Below, piece after piece: positions 32,761-41,384 of a DNA stretch of 64,000 nucleotides (positions within the stretch are counted from its first letter, which is position 1; each line of letters opens with the position of its first letter). The stretch is taken from NCBI RefSeq assembly GCF_018332715.1, contig NZ_BOQP01000041.1, positions 1-64,000 on the forward strand, written 5' to 3'. The translations under genes and the position numbers were made by a program. The stretch is from Winogradskya consettensis. Its GTDB lineage: Bacteria; Actinomycetota; Actinomycetes; Mycobacteriales; Micromonosporaceae. Below the pieces are notes generated by a model. The model did not search any database and was not told the origin of the DNA. It saw only the letters and a program-made list of their open reading frames with translations.

Positions 32761-33150
32761 ATGAAAGCCTCTGAGAACAATAAAGGAATGAAATACGCTC
32801 AGCTGGAGATTTTCACGACCGTTGAACTGGCGTGGATGCGTGACCCGACACGGCGCCGGAACTACTCTGCGGCAACCGAAGAGTTCCGGCGCGAGCACAA
32901 GGTTCGGCGGGCTTTCGGAAAAGCTCTCGGCCACACCACCCGCTTGCGGCGCGACTCTCCCGAAGCCCGGACACCGGACGGCAAACTGATCTGGATCGAG
33001 GCCGCACGAGCATTGTTCCGTGAGGCGAACACCCACCGGGCACAGGCCGCCGCTGACCATGAGCGTGACCGCAGGCGCGCCGCCGGTGACCTGTTCGACT
33101 GGGGCCGGTTCACCAACCGCTGGCTGGTGAAGTACGCCGCCGCCTACTGA
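32761..33150 (+). CDS. Hypothetical protein, basic and helical
   Basis: Not recognised. 129 residues from ATG 32761; the frame continues upstream to 32677, and ATG 32788 (KYAQLEIF) is a third choice. Highly charged and predicted helical: VELAWMRDPTRRRNYSAATEEF, FREANTHRAQAAADHERDRRRAAGDLFDWGRF, ending RWLVKYAAAY. Its first 30 codons are noticeably richer in A and T than neighbouring genes (AAC AAT AAA). It lies in the stretch next to the IS remnant and may be acquired. Neighbours give no functional hint. Confidence 0.6.
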   Translation: MKASENNKGMKYAQLEIFTTVELAWMRDPTRRRNYSAATEEFRREHKVRRAFGKALGHTTRLRRDSPEARTPDGKLIWIEAARALFREANTHRAQAAADHERDRRRAAGDLFDWGRFTNRWLVKYAAAY

Positions 33151-33703
33151 CCCACGAACACCGGACTCTGCGTCACACCCGGGGCTCGACACGACAACCA
33201 ACACGCGCACGTGAAAGCACTCAACCAAAGGCGGCGGCCAGCTCCGAGCGTTGCCGGCCGGTGCTGCGATAGGTCAGTCCACGATCGGTGGCGAGCCCGG
33301 CGGGAACGGACGCGACATGGGCGACGTGATGGCTCTACGCGTACGAGCCGGACGCAGGCAGGCATTCCTGCGTAACGGAGGAAATTCTGCGCGTCTTCTT
33401 CGCGAGGCCCGCCCATGCCCCGTACTTCGCCTCGGCAATGGCAGCAACCCTGCGGCGATCGAGCAACAAACCAATCTTCGACCACTATTCCGGCGGCACG
33501 CTCTCATGGCCGGGCTGCGGTCGTACCACCAGTAGATATGTAGCCGCGAACCGCGTGTCGGTGTATTGGGGTTCGGGCGACGGCGCCGCACCTGCTGTTC
33601 CGCGTCCGGCGTGCGCCGATCCGTTGCGGGGAGGGGCGACTAACGCCGAGCGCGACGATAAGTACCGGCCGGGCGACCACGGATGCTGGCAGGATCGGTG
33701 GCT
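33151..33703. other. Intergenic stretch, nothing recognised
   Basis: About 550 bp between two same-strand hypothetical genes. Open frames occur on both strands without motifs or good starts. I see no repeats, strong hairpins or promoter that I would defend. Confidence 0.4.
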
Positions 33704-34168
33704 ATGAAATCTCAACAGTTCGTCGCCAGGGTTATCGCCGGGTCCGGCGGCAAGCTACTGGTGCCCGTCCCGTTCGACCCCGACTCGGTTTGGGGGACCA
33801 AACCGCGCCACCACGTTGCCGGCACCGTCAACGGCGCCCGTGTGCGGGCGGTCCTGGAAACGGCTGGCGACGGCTTCGGGTTCACCCTCGGCCCGAAATC
33901 ACCGGGTGCTGGCGAACTGGCCGTCGGTACCGCGGTCACGGTGGAGATCGCACCGGAAGGCCCGCAACGTGACGACCTCGCCGACGATGTCGCCGCGGCC
34001 TTGGCAGCCGATCCCGATGCCGGGGCGTTTTTCGACTCACTCGCGCAGTTCTACCGCCGGGCCTATCTACGCTGGATCGACGCAACCAAGCGCCGGCCCG
34101 AACAGCGCGCTGAACGCATCGCCGAAATGGTGGAAATACTCAAGGCCGGGATCAAGGCCCGCCGTTGA
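33704..34168 (+). CDS. YdeI/OmpD-associated-like protein (DUF1905 + YdeI tail)
   Basis: 154 residues. Residues about 1-90 match the DUF1905 beta-barrel pattern: FVARVIAGSGGKLLVPVPFDPDSVWG, VAGTVNGARVRAVLE, GDGFGFTLGPKSPG, VTVEIAPEGPQRDDLADDV. The C-terminal 50 residues follow the YdeI/OmpD-associated (bacteriocin-protection) pattern: DSLAQFYRRAYLRWIDATKRRPEQRAERIAEMVEILKAG. Cytosolic, role unknown; YdeI homologues are associated with stress or peptide tolerance. ATG 33704 chosen, because the family starts at MKSQQFVARV. Confidence 0.82.
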   Translation: MKSQQFVARVIAGSGGKLLVPVPFDPDSVWGTKPRHHVAGTVNGARVRAVLETAGDGFGFTLGPKSPGAGELAVGTAVTVEIAPEGPQRDDLADDVAAALAADPDAGAFFDSLAQFYRRAYLRWIDATKRRPEQRAERIAEMVEILKAGIKARR

Positions 34169-34171
34169 AAT

Positions 34172-34771
34172 CTACAGACGGGGAAGCGCCTCCCCAGGCC
34201 CTGGCCCGCGCCTCTCATCGAGCCAGAGCAAATAGCCACGTAAGTACGCCTCCAGGCCGTCATCGAGGTAAGCGACGAAGTCCCGATGACCTTGGGCTGC
34301 GTCGTGATAGTGGCCCGAGTATCGAAGGCCGGCGTTGTAGCCCCAATGCGGATGGGTGTCCGCTCCCCAGTCGGCGGCTATCGCCACCGCCCACTCCCGC
34401 ACGCGGCCTCGGTCTCGCCACCAGCCACGCACAGCGTCGACGGTCCGATGGTCGTCGCCATCCCAGTTGTAGCCGCTGTAAAACTCGGCCCGGCAGCCGT
34501 CCATCACGGCTCGGGTCTCGTGCTCGTTCAGCGGCTGCCGGTAGATGAATTCGAACCCGAACCCGCCGCCAAGGTCGTCGTCATAGCAGATGTGCTCGGG
34601 CGCACCCAGGCGTCCGATTGCCAAACTGTCGGTCTCGCCGGCGTAGAACGGCCCTGGAACGTTACGCCAGTTCCGCTGGTCCCAGCGCCCAGCGAAGATC
34701 TGCCCGGCGGACACGTCGAGGGTTTCCACCAACCTCCGGGCCGTGGGCAGCGGGTCCCAGTAGCCGATCAT
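34172..34771 (-). CDS. Hypothetical protein, aromatic-rich
   Basis: Not recognised. 199 residues from ATG 34771 (IGYWDPLPTARRLVETLDVSAG). Soluble, with many Trp, Tyr and His: WDQRNWRNVPGPFYAG, FGFEFIYRQPLNEHETRAVMDG, YNWDGDDHRTVDAVRGWWRDRGRV, WGYNAGLRYSGHYHDA, and a C-terminus LEAYLRGYLLWLDERRG. No signal peptide or membrane segment. Convergent with the YdeI-like gene, 3 bp between stops. The size and composition resemble small immunity-type or effector-associated proteins, but that is only an impression. Confidence 0.65.
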   Translation of the reverse strand: MIGYWDPLPTARRLVETLDVSAGQIFAGRWDQRNWRNVPGPFYAGETDSLAIGRLGAPEHICYDDDLGGGFGFEFIYRQPLNEHETRAVMDGCRAEFYSGYNWDGDDHRTVDAVRGWWRDRGRVREWAVAIAADWGADTHPHWGYNAGLRYSGHYHDAAQGHRDFVAYLDDGLEAYLRGYLLWLDERRGPGPGEALPRL

Positions 34772-35414
34772 GGCGCTATTGTGCCGGACGCGGTGTCCTG
34801 CCCGGTTGACCGGAAGCACCGACACCCGGGACTGCCGCAGACGTACGGATCTGCCGCGGTCCGGGCGCTCGCGGCTGCGCCGCCGCAGTCATCGGCAGTG
34901 TCTGGCGCGCTTGGGCGCGGGCTGCCCAGATCAGGCGTGCTGGCCCGCAGCCGGAACGGGGATCTGTTCCTCGTGGGCCGAACACCGAGCGGAGGCAGCA
35001 GCACGCCGCCTGGACCCGGACGCTGCCCGCCTCCGTGGTGACCGATGTGTCACTCGACCCGGGAGTCTGGTCGTATCTCGAGGATCACCAGGTGAAGCTG
35101 ACCCGTTCGTTACGCCTGACCGATGGACCGCCGAGGCTGAAGGCGGCCCCACCGGCAAGCCAGAGCAACCGGCGCGGGCCCTGGCCGGGACGAGCGCACC
35201 CGGCAGGCTCTCGCCGAGAAACGGCACTGGTCGCCTACAGTCGCAGCCCGGCCGGCAGGCAAGCCGTCGGCCGCGACCCCGCACTCAGCCGGTCGTGGCT
35301 ACGTATCCTGGTCACGAGCCTGACCATATAGGTTGAGTTCCGGCTACCCGCCCTGCGCCGTCGGCGTTGACGGATGCGCGGATCTGCCGCCGAGCGTGCG
35401 CGGCGGAGCGCCTG
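34772..35414. other. Intergenic stretch, nothing recognised
   Basis: About 640 bp. Frames on both strands are open by composition but have no motifs and weak starts. No tandem repeats or clear terminators were seen. Confidence 0.4.
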
Positions 35415-35870
35415 TCAGGCACGGTTTTTGTCTTTCGCATTTATTCTGCGCTGTACGACGATGCCGATCGTGACCAGGAGAGCGCCGGCGAACATCCACG
35501 GCAGCGGACTGGGCAGGTAGCGGCAGTTCTCCTTGTCGTCGAGCCAGACCTGGCTGCACACGATCCCCGGGCCTTTACGCAGCAGGTACGCCTGGAGGAG
35601 GACCGGCAGCGCGGCTCCGACCGATGCGCCGGCGGCCTCCCGGCGTGCGGGGCGGTCGGCCAGCAACGATCCCGTCGCCAAGACCGCGATCACGGTCACC
35701 GACGGTCCGGCACCGCCACGGCTGGCTGCCTCGACGAACCAGAAGGCACCCAGGACCATCCACAAGAAAAGAACAAGACCATCCCCCGGCCGGTCGAAGG
35801 GCTCCGCATGCGAGCCGGTGTTCGCGGCCATCGTGCCCGATGATCCAGCCTCCGGTGAGGGCTCCTCCAA
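35415..35870 (-). CDS. Small integral membrane protein
   Basis: Not recognised. 151 residues with four hydrophobic segments: LVLFLWMVLGAFWFVEAA, SVTVIAVLATGSLLA, ASVGAALPVLLQAYLL, and PWMFAGALLVTIGIVVQ; short basic C-terminus RRINAKDKNRA. Two extracytoplasmic Cys (CSQVWLDDKENC) could form a disulfide. The start could be ATG 35870 or the internal Met at codon 14. A stand-alone gene oriented away from the hemerythrin gene. Confidence 0.7.
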   Translation of the reverse strand: MEEPSPEAGSSGTMAANTGSHAEPFDRPGDGLVLFLWMVLGAFWFVEAASRGGAGPSVTVIAVLATGSLLADRPARREAAGASVGAALPVLLQAYLLRKGPGIVCSQVWLDDKENCRYLPSPLPWMFAGALLVTIGIVVQRRINAKDKNRA

Positions 35871-35960
35871 ACCGGACCAGAACCTTCACGGTTTCTCCTT
35901 GACCCATCGTTCCCGCCTGTCGGCGGGCGCCGGACGGCGTCCGGCCTTAGCGTGCTTGTC

Positions 35961-36464
35961 ATGGATGACATCACCGCGTTGATTCTCGAGGACCACCACC
36001 GGTTCCGGCTCGGGTTCGCCCGGCTGGATGACGCTCGAACGCCGGAGGACCTGGAGGCGATCTGGGCGCCGCTCGCGCTGCATCTCGATATCCACGCGGA
36101 TGCGGAGGAGGAGATCCTCTACCCGCATCTGCTGAAGGACGCCGGTGGCGACGACGCCGAGGAGGAGACCGACGACGCCATCCGCGACCACAACAAGATC
36201 CGGGACGGGATCGAGGAGGCGGGTAGGCACCCGGTGGGTTCGGACGCCTGGTGGAAGGGCGTGTGGCAGGCGCGTACGGAGAACAGCGAGCATCTGGCCG
36301 AGGAAGAAGACGAGGTGCTTCCCGACTTCCGTAAGCACGCGAGCCGGGAACTACGTTTCGAGCTCGGGGCGCTCTGGCTGCGCTTCTTCGCGGAGCACCC
36401 GCAGGGCAAGGGCCTGTCGTTCGCCGACAAGGACCCGGCCAAGTACATCGAGGAGCACAAGTAG
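35961..36464 (+). CDS. Hemerythrin HHE-domain protein
   Basis: 167 residues of a four-helix bundle. The di-iron ligands expected are seen in ILEDHHRFRLGF, LALHLDIHADAEEEILYPHL (HxxxE), IRDHNKIRD, and NSEHLAEEEDEVLPDF (HxxxE). Such proteins bind O2, NO or peroxide or buffer iron, in the cytosol. ATG 35961 fits the family start; GTG 35952 is an alternative. Followed closely by NUDIX and PRC-barrel genes on the same strand, perhaps a small stress-response group, but the gaps of about 50 bp leave operon structure open. Confidence 0.93.
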   Translation: MDDITALILEDHHRFRLGFARLDDARTPEDLEAIWAPLALHLDIHADAEEEILYPHLLKDAGGDDAEEETDDAIRDHNKIRDGIEEAGRHPVGSDAWWKGVWQARTENSEHLAEEEDEVLPDFRKHASRELRFELGALWLRFFAEHPQGKGLSFADKDPAKYIEEHK

Positions 36465-36517
36465 CAGGCGCGACCCCAGGGATCTTTCACGGGACTCAAC
36501 ACGCGATCCTGGTGAGC

Positions 36518-36988
36518 ATGACCATCGCTCGGGTACAGGCAGCGTCGTACATCACCAGGACCACCCCGGCCGGCACCGAACTGCTCGTGTTCAGTTATCC
36601 GGCTCCGGCGCATTCGAGCACTCATCTGCCCGCCGGTGGGGTCGAGGCGGGGGAGCGGCCGGACGCGGCCGCCGTACGTGAAGCGGTTGAGGAGACCGGG
36701 ATTGCCGGGAAGCTTGAGTTGCGTGGGATTGTCGGGTTGCAGCAGGGCACCTACAACACGGGGCTGCCGCGGATCAGTCTGTACTTCCACTTCGTCACCG
36801 ATGAGCCACGCGACGCCTGGACCCACACGATGATCGGTGACGACGACGCCTGGGACACCGGGCTGGAGGTCGGCTGCCGGTTCATCGCGCTCGAGGCGGC
36901 CGGGGCGGCCTTGCGGACCGGGTGGCATGGGCAGGACGAGTTCCTCGGGCTGCTCGGTGAGTCGTTTGGGGCATCGACGGGCGGGTAA
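36518..36988 (+). CDS. NUDIX hydrolase
   Basis: 156 residues. The Nudix box is complete: GGVEAGERPDAAAVREAVEE followed by TG and I fits GX5EX7REUXEEXGU with all catalytic Glu present (residues about 41-63). N-terminal ARVQAASYITRT precedes LLVFSYPA. Hydrolyses a nucleoside diphosphate linked to some moiety; substrate unknown. ATG 36518 preferred, GTG 36512 possible. It ends 48 bp before the PRC-barrel gene. Confidence 0.9.
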   Translation: MTIARVQAASYITRTTPAGTELLVFSYPAPAHSSTHLPAGGVEAGERPDAAAVREAVEETGIAGKLELRGIVGLQQGTYNTGLPRISLYFHFVTDEPRDAWTHTMIGDDDAWDTGLEVGCRFIALEAAGAALRTGWHGQDEFLGLLGESFGASTGG

Positions 36989-37035
36989 TGCCCGAGCACG
37001 GTCGCAGGGGTTGCGGCGAGGCATCGGAGGAGACC

Positions 37036-37455
37036 ATGGGCAGCGGATCCGTCACCATGACGAGGCTCAGCGACGCCGGGCGGCCCGCCGCACGGCCGGT
37101 CCGCGATGTGCGGCGCCACCGGGTCATGGACGACGTTCGCGGGCGCCGGGTCATCGACCGGGCCGGGACCGTGCTGGGCACGGTGGAGGATCTGCTGATC
37201 AACACCGAGGATCACAGGTTCCGGCTGATCAGCGTCGAGCACGGTGGCGTCATCGGCTTCGGGGCGACGCCGTCACTGATTCCGGTGGAGACCGTTGACG
37301 AGGTCACGGCGAGTGAGATCCGGATCGGGCGGTCGAGTGCGCAGGTCGCCGACGCGCCGCTCTACGACCCCAGCACGATGGACATCGCCGACTTCTGCGA
37401 CGACCTGTACGGCTACTACGGCTGCCGGACGTCCCGCACCGCGGTAGCGGCCTGA
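37036..37455 (+). CDS. PRC-barrel domain protein
   Basis: 139 residues. The barrel covers about residues 28-100: DVRGRRVIDRAGTVLGTVED, LLINTEDHRFRLISVEHGG, FGATPSLIPVETVDEVTASE. The C-terminus (DIADFCDDLYGYYGC) is an acidic/aromatic tail found in stress-induced actinobacterial PRC proteins. ATG 37036 has GGAGGA with ideal spacing; the frame is open upstream to 36988. Function unknown. Its last codons form part of a short duplication that continues past the stop. Confidence 0.88.
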   Translation: MGSGSVTMTRLSDAGRPAARPVRDVRRHRVMDDVRGRRVIDRAGTVLGTVEDLLINTEDHRFRLISVEHGGVIGFGATPSLIPVETVDEVTASEIRIGRSSAQVADAPLYDPSTMDIADFCDDLYGYYGCRTSRTAVAA

Positions 37456-37521
37456 CCGGCGAACCGATCTGCTGGACCGCTCTGCGGTAGCGGCCTGACC
37501 TGGCGAACCGATCTGCCGGAC
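37441..37521. repeat. Short direct duplication at the PRC-barrel 3' end
   Basis: GCGGTAGCGGCCTGACC followed by GGCGAACCGATCTGC occurs at 37441 and again at 37484, 43 bp apart, with one inserted base. The first copy contains the stop codon, so the second is a non-coding duplicate of the gene's end. Confidence 0.85.
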
Positions 37522-37584
37522 GTCCCGCACCGCCGTCGCCGCCCGGACCGGCGGCCGGGAGATCGGCCGCCGGGAGGGCGTGGG

Positions 37585-40050
37585 TCAGGGTGTGGGGCCG
37601 GTGCCGAGGATGTCGTTCCACAGGGCACAGTGATGCTGCTGCGAGACCTGGCTGCCGGTCGTGATCGTGGGCGTGGGCTGCAGGGACAGCAGGCGCTGCC
37701 CGGTGCTGGTGAAGCGGGGCCACGGGGCGGTCCCCGTGACAAAATCGGACCAGGCGGTGAGCATCCGGTCGGAGAGGTCGCGCTGCTGCGCGGTCATCTG
37801 CAGCCGGTACGGCCACCCGGCACCGTCACTCATCCTGGTGAACAGGTACGGCAGCTCGTACGCGTGCGCCGCCGCGTAGTCGAAGTCCGCCGGCGACGAG
37901 GACAACCGCGGCGGGTGCGGGTCCTCGAACTGGTAGTAGAACGTGCGGGTCTGCGACGCGAGGGTGCGGGCCAGGCTGAGCTGGGTGCAGCCGCCCAGGC
38001 CGCGGGTGCCGCTGTCGGTGAGGACGGCCCCGATCGCGTACGCCGCGGGGTACGTGCCCGGGTAGCCGCTGAGCGGGTAGGCCGCCGCGATCCGGGCCGC
38101 TTTCTCCGGCCCGAACGTGACGGTGCCCGGGGCGGGTGGCCAGGCCGGTCCTTCGCTGAGCCACCGCGCGTAGTCGCCGGCGCCGTACCCGGTCGCGAAC
38201 GTGGAGAAGGCGCGGCCCTCCTCGCGGTTGCTGCCGATCAGTACGTGCACCCGATGCCAGCGACCGGCGGCGATCGCGGTCCGGGGCAGTGACGGCAGCA
38301 ACCGGCCGTCGATGACCGGCGCGATGTACCCGGTCTTCGCGACCAGGTCGGCGACGGGCACGGCACGCAGACACGCCGCCCGAGCCGCCAACGCCGCAGC
38401 AGAAACCCCCGCGGCCGAAACCCCCGCAGCAGAAACCCCTGCGGCAGGAACCCCCGCGGCAGGAACCCCCGCGGAGGGAGACGGCGCGCAGCCCACGGCC
38501 GCGGTGATGGCCGCGCTGCGGGAGCGGGCGGCGGACGGGCTGTCGACGTCGTGGACGCAGTCGTCCGATTCGATGACCGCGGCGCGGAACAGCCCGGCCG
38601 CGGACGGTGAGACGAGCTGCGCGCAGACCGAGCCGCCGCCCGCGGATTCGCCGCCGATCGTCACCCGGGAGGGATCACCACCGAGAGCGCGGGCGTTGTC
38701 GCGTACCCATCGAAGTGCGGCCTGTTGGTCCATCAGCCCGTAGTTGCCCGCGTGCGTGCCCAGCGCGGGGTCGGCCAGAAAGCCCAGCGCGCCCAGCCGA
38801 TAGTTGATCGTGACCACCATCAGGTGGCCGGTCCGGGCGAGGGCGGCAGCGTCGTCGTCGCCCGAGCCGCTGGTGAAGCCACCGCCGTGGATCCACACGA
38901 AGACCGGCAGGCGTCCACCAGCACCGGCAGGCCGGTAGACGTTGAGGAACAGGCAGTCCTCCCGCCCGATCGTGCCCTGGGGACAGTTCGCGCCGAGCGT
39001 CGCAGCGTCGCGCACGCCTCGCCACGGCGCGACGGGTTGCGGCGCCCGCCAGCGCACGGGGGCCGCCGCGTACCGCACGCCGAGGAACTCGTCGACGGCT
39101 CCGTCGCGGGCGCCGCGGATCCAGCCCGCCGTGGTCCGTGCCACGGGTGCCACCGGCAGCGGGTGAGCCTGGAAGAAGTCCCAGATCAGCGGGGTCGCGT
39201 CGAGCACGGTGGGCGTGGCGGAGTCGTTGTTGGGCGTGGTGCTGGGCCAGGTGTGCCCCAGGTCGTCGATCTTCCAGTGCTCCAGATCAGACCCACAATC
39301 CGACCACACCTCATGGTGTACGCCCGGAGCAGGCTCAACAGTCGCAGCGTCCCCGCATGAGTTCCGCACTGCCCACGCGTCGAGCCATCGGGGGATGCTG
39401 GGCAACCCCTTCGCGGGCTCCCCGGCGTACGGAATGGTGGTGTCCCTGCCGCCGTGGAAGTCGATGATCGGCACGCCGCGGGTGGGGTCGCAGTCCCCGC
39501 CCTGCGGATAGAACGCGCCGGAGACCGGGGCGGCCGCGGCGATCCGGTCGGCGAGCCGGCACGCGAGCAGCCCGGCGAACCCGCCGCCGTTGGACTTGCC
39601 GGAGACGTAGACGCGGGCGGGGTCGACGCAGAGGTCCTGTTCGAGCCGGTCGATGAGGTCCGAGGTGAACCGGACGTCGTCGGCGCCGGACGAGTACGGC
39701 GCGCCCTGCCAGGACGGTTCTCCGTCGGTGCCGGTCGTGCCCTGGGGGTAGGCGACGATCGCGGGCAGCGCCGACATGCCGGTGAGCTGTTCCTGGTACT
39801 CGGCGGTGCGGGTGCGGCCGTGGAAGGCGAACACCAGCGGGGTGGGTGTGTCGCCGCGATAGCCCGCGGGCACGTGGAGGTTGTAGCTGCGGGTGAGGCC
39901 GGCGCTGGTCAGCGTTCGTGTCACGGTGTGGCCCGGAAGGTCTCCCGGGTCGGAGCCGCAGCCCGCGGCGGGGGTTCCGGCGGCGGCGGGAGAGGGGACG
40001 ACGGCGATCAGGGCCATGATCAGGACGGGGATGAGCTTCGCGGATGGCAC
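37585..40050 (-). CDS. Secreted esterase fusion: CE1/PHB-depolymerase-like plus type-B carboxylesterase
   Basis: 821 residues. Sec signal (LIPVLIMALIAVVPSPAAA). Domain 1, residues about 30-295, is a feruloyl-esterase/LpqC-like hydrolase: LVFAFHGRTRTAEYQE, nucleophile in YVSGKSNGGGFAG, DFHGGRDTTIPY, His in DDLGHTWP. Domain 2, about 305-820, is a complete type-B carboxylesterase: GWIRGARDGAVDEFLGVRYA, EDCLFLNVYRP, VFVWIHGGGFTSGSG, nucleophile in VTIGGESAGGGSVCAQ, and C-terminal YYQFEDP. Domain 2 has a five-residue Ala-Gly-Val repeat (about 555-580) from a 15-bp tandem. Two triads on one chain is unusual. Acts outside the cell on esters, perhaps acylated polysaccharides. Confidence 0.88.
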   Translation of the reverse strand: MPSAKLIPVLIMALIAVVPSPAAAGTPAAGCGSDPGDLPGHTVTRTLTSAGLTRSYNLHVPAGYRGDTPTPLVFAFHGRTRTAEYQEQLTGMSALPAIVAYPQGTTGTDGEPSWQGAPYSSGADDVRFTSDLIDRLEQDLCVDPARVYVSGKSNGGGFAGLLACRLADRIAAAAPVSGAFYPQGGDCDPTRGVPIIDFHGGRDTTIPYAGEPAKGLPSIPRWLDAWAVRNSCGDAATVEPAPGVHHEVWSDCGSDLEHWKIDDLGHTWPSTTPNNDSATPTVLDATPLIWDFFQAHPLPVAPVARTTAGWIRGARDGAVDEFLGVRYAAAPVRWRAPQPVAPWRGVRDAATLGANCPQGTIGREDCLFLNVYRPAGAGGRLPVFVWIHGGGFTSGSGDDDAAALARTGHLMVVTINYRLGALGFLADPALGTHAGNYGLMDQQAALRWVRDNARALGGDPSRVTIGGESAGGGSVCAQLVSPSAAGLFRAAVIESDDCVHDVDSPSAARSRSAAITAAVGCAPSPSAGVPAAGVPAAGVSAAGVSAAGVSAAALAARAACLRAVPVADLVAKTGYIAPVIDGRLLPSLPRTAIAAGRWHRVHVLIGSNREEGRAFSTFATGYGAGDYARWLSEGPAWPPAPGTVTFGPEKAARIAAAYPLSGYPGTYPAAYAIGAVLTDSGTRGLGGCTQLSLARTLASQTRTFYYQFEDPHPPRLSSSPADFDYAAAHAYELPYLFTRMSDGAGWPYRLQMTAQQRDLSDRMLTAWSDFVTGTAPWPRFTSTGQRLLSLQPTPTITTGSQVSQQHHCALWNDILGTGPTP

Positions 40051-40160
40051 GGCGACTCCTCGGGGACGGGGTCAGTGCATCGATGTCGGGCAATGCCCTG
40101 ATCGTCGGCGTCCCGGGGCGGCCCGTCGCCGTTGCGTTCATTTCGAACATGTGAACCGCG

Positions 40161-40186
40161 AAACTGTCGTACCCCCTTGGAATGAT
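40161..40186 (+). promoter_or_regulatory. Putative DNA-damage-type promoter of the AlkZ-like gene
   Basis: AAACTGTCGTACCCC (40161-40175), five bases, AATGAT (40181-40186). Identical 15-base block and spacing to 29900-29925. The -10 ends 7 bases before GTG 40194, which predicts a leaderless transcript starting at or next to that codon. Confidence 0.68.
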
Positions 40187-40193
40187 GGTCCCC

Positions 40194-41384
40194 GTGAGAC
40201 ACGTGACTGACAGTGAGCGGCGGGCCCGGCTGGCGGTGCGGCATGCGCTGGCGCCGGCCTTCCGGGTGGCGTCGCCCGAGGCCGTGACCGCGGCGCTGAC
40301 CGTGCTGCACGCCACCGAGCCGGCCACCGTCCATCTGTCCTGCTGGGCGCGCAGCGCGTCGGTGACGGTGGCCGACCTCGACCGGGCGCTCCACACCGAT
40401 CGCAGCCTGGTGAAACAGCTGGCCATGCGGCGCACGCTGTTCGTCTTCCCGCGTGATCTGCTGCCCGCGGCCTGGGCCGGCCCGTCCGCCCGGGTCGCCG
40501 CCACCGAGCGGGCCCGGATGGCGAAGGACGCTGTGCTGGCCGGCCTCGCCGGCGACGGCCACGACTGGCTCGACCGCGCCCGCGCGGAGGTCCTCGCCGT
40601 GCTCGCGACCGAGCCGGAGGGCCGCACGGCCATCGAGCTGCGCCGCGCCGTCCCCATGATCGACGTCAAGCTCACCGGGACAACCGGTGGCCAGGCGCCC
40701 GCCGCGCGGGTGCTCACCCAGCTCGGTGCCACGGCCGACATGGTGCGCGGCGTGAACACCGGCGGCTGGCACACGTCCCGCCCTCGGTGGACGCTCATGA
40801 AGGACTGGCTCGGCGAGATCCCCGCGCCCGTGACGGCCGCGGAGGGTTACCGCGAGCTGATCCGCCGCTGGCTGTTCTCGTTCGGCCCCGGCACCGAGGA
40901 TGACCTGGTCTGGTGGCTGGGCTCGACCAAAGCCGTCGTCCGGGCGGCGCTCGCCGATCTCGGCGCGGTCCCGGTCACCCTCGACCACGACGCCACCGGC
41001 TGGCTGCTCCCGGACGACCTCGACGAGGTCCCCGACCCGGGCCCGTGGGCCGCCCTGCTCCCGGTCCTCGACCCGACCGTGATGGGCTGGCAGCACCGCG
41101 ACTTCTACCTCGGCCAGCACCGTGCCGCCCTCTTCGACACCAGGGGCAACGCCGGCACCACCGCCTGGGCCGACGGCCGGGCAGTCGGCTGCTGGGTCCA
41201 GGACGAATCCGGCGTCGTCGAGCTGCGCCTCCTCGAGGACGTCCCGGACGCCACCCGCCACGCCCTGGACACCGAGGCCGCCCGCCTCACGACGTGGCTC
41301 GACGGCTTCCGCGTCCCCAGCCTTTACTCGTCCCCGGCGATGAAAGCCCCTCCCCGGCTCACATCACCAGGCGCTCCTCGGTGA
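40194..41384 (+). CDS. AlkZ/YcaQ-like winged-helix DNA glycosylase family protein
   Basis: 396 residues of the HTH_42 (winged helix DNA-binding) family that includes AlkZ, which excises bases from interstrand cross-links in Streptomyces. Visible family blocks are LHATEPATVHLSCWARSASV, MRRTLFVFPRDLLPAAW, GRTAIELRRAVPMID, GEIPAPVTAAEGYRELIRRW, FGPGTEDDLVWWLG, LLPVLDPTVMGWQHRDFYLG and GTTAWADGRAVGCW. GTG 40194 is chosen because the promoter block leaves no room for the ATG at 40182, which lies inside the -10. The damage-type promoter supports a repair role. The last 26 bp overlap the convergent EthD gene. Confidence 0.87.
   Translation: MRHVTDSERRARLAVRHALAPAFRVASPEAVTAALTVLHATEPATVHLSCWARSASVTVADLDRALHTDRSLVKQLAMRRTLFVFPRDLLPAAWAGPSARVAATERARMAKDAVLAGLAGDGHDWLDRARAEVLAVLATEPEGRTAIELRRAVPMIDVKLTGTTGGQAPAARVLTQLGATADMVRGVNTGGWHTSRPRWTLMKDWLGEIPAPVTAAEGYRELIRRWLFSFGPGTEDDLVWWLGSTKAVVRAALADLGAVPVTLDHDATGWLLPDDLDEVPDPGPWAALLPVLDPTVMGWQHRDFYLGQHRAALFDTRGNAGTTAWADGRAVGCWVQDESGVVELRLLEDVPDATRHALDTEAARLTTWLDGFRVPSLYSSPAMKAPPRLTSPGAPR

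Noticed and set aside
34770..35336. Plus-strand frames upstream of the small membrane protein
   Set aside because: Arg/Pro-rich, no family resemblance, no ribosome-binding site.
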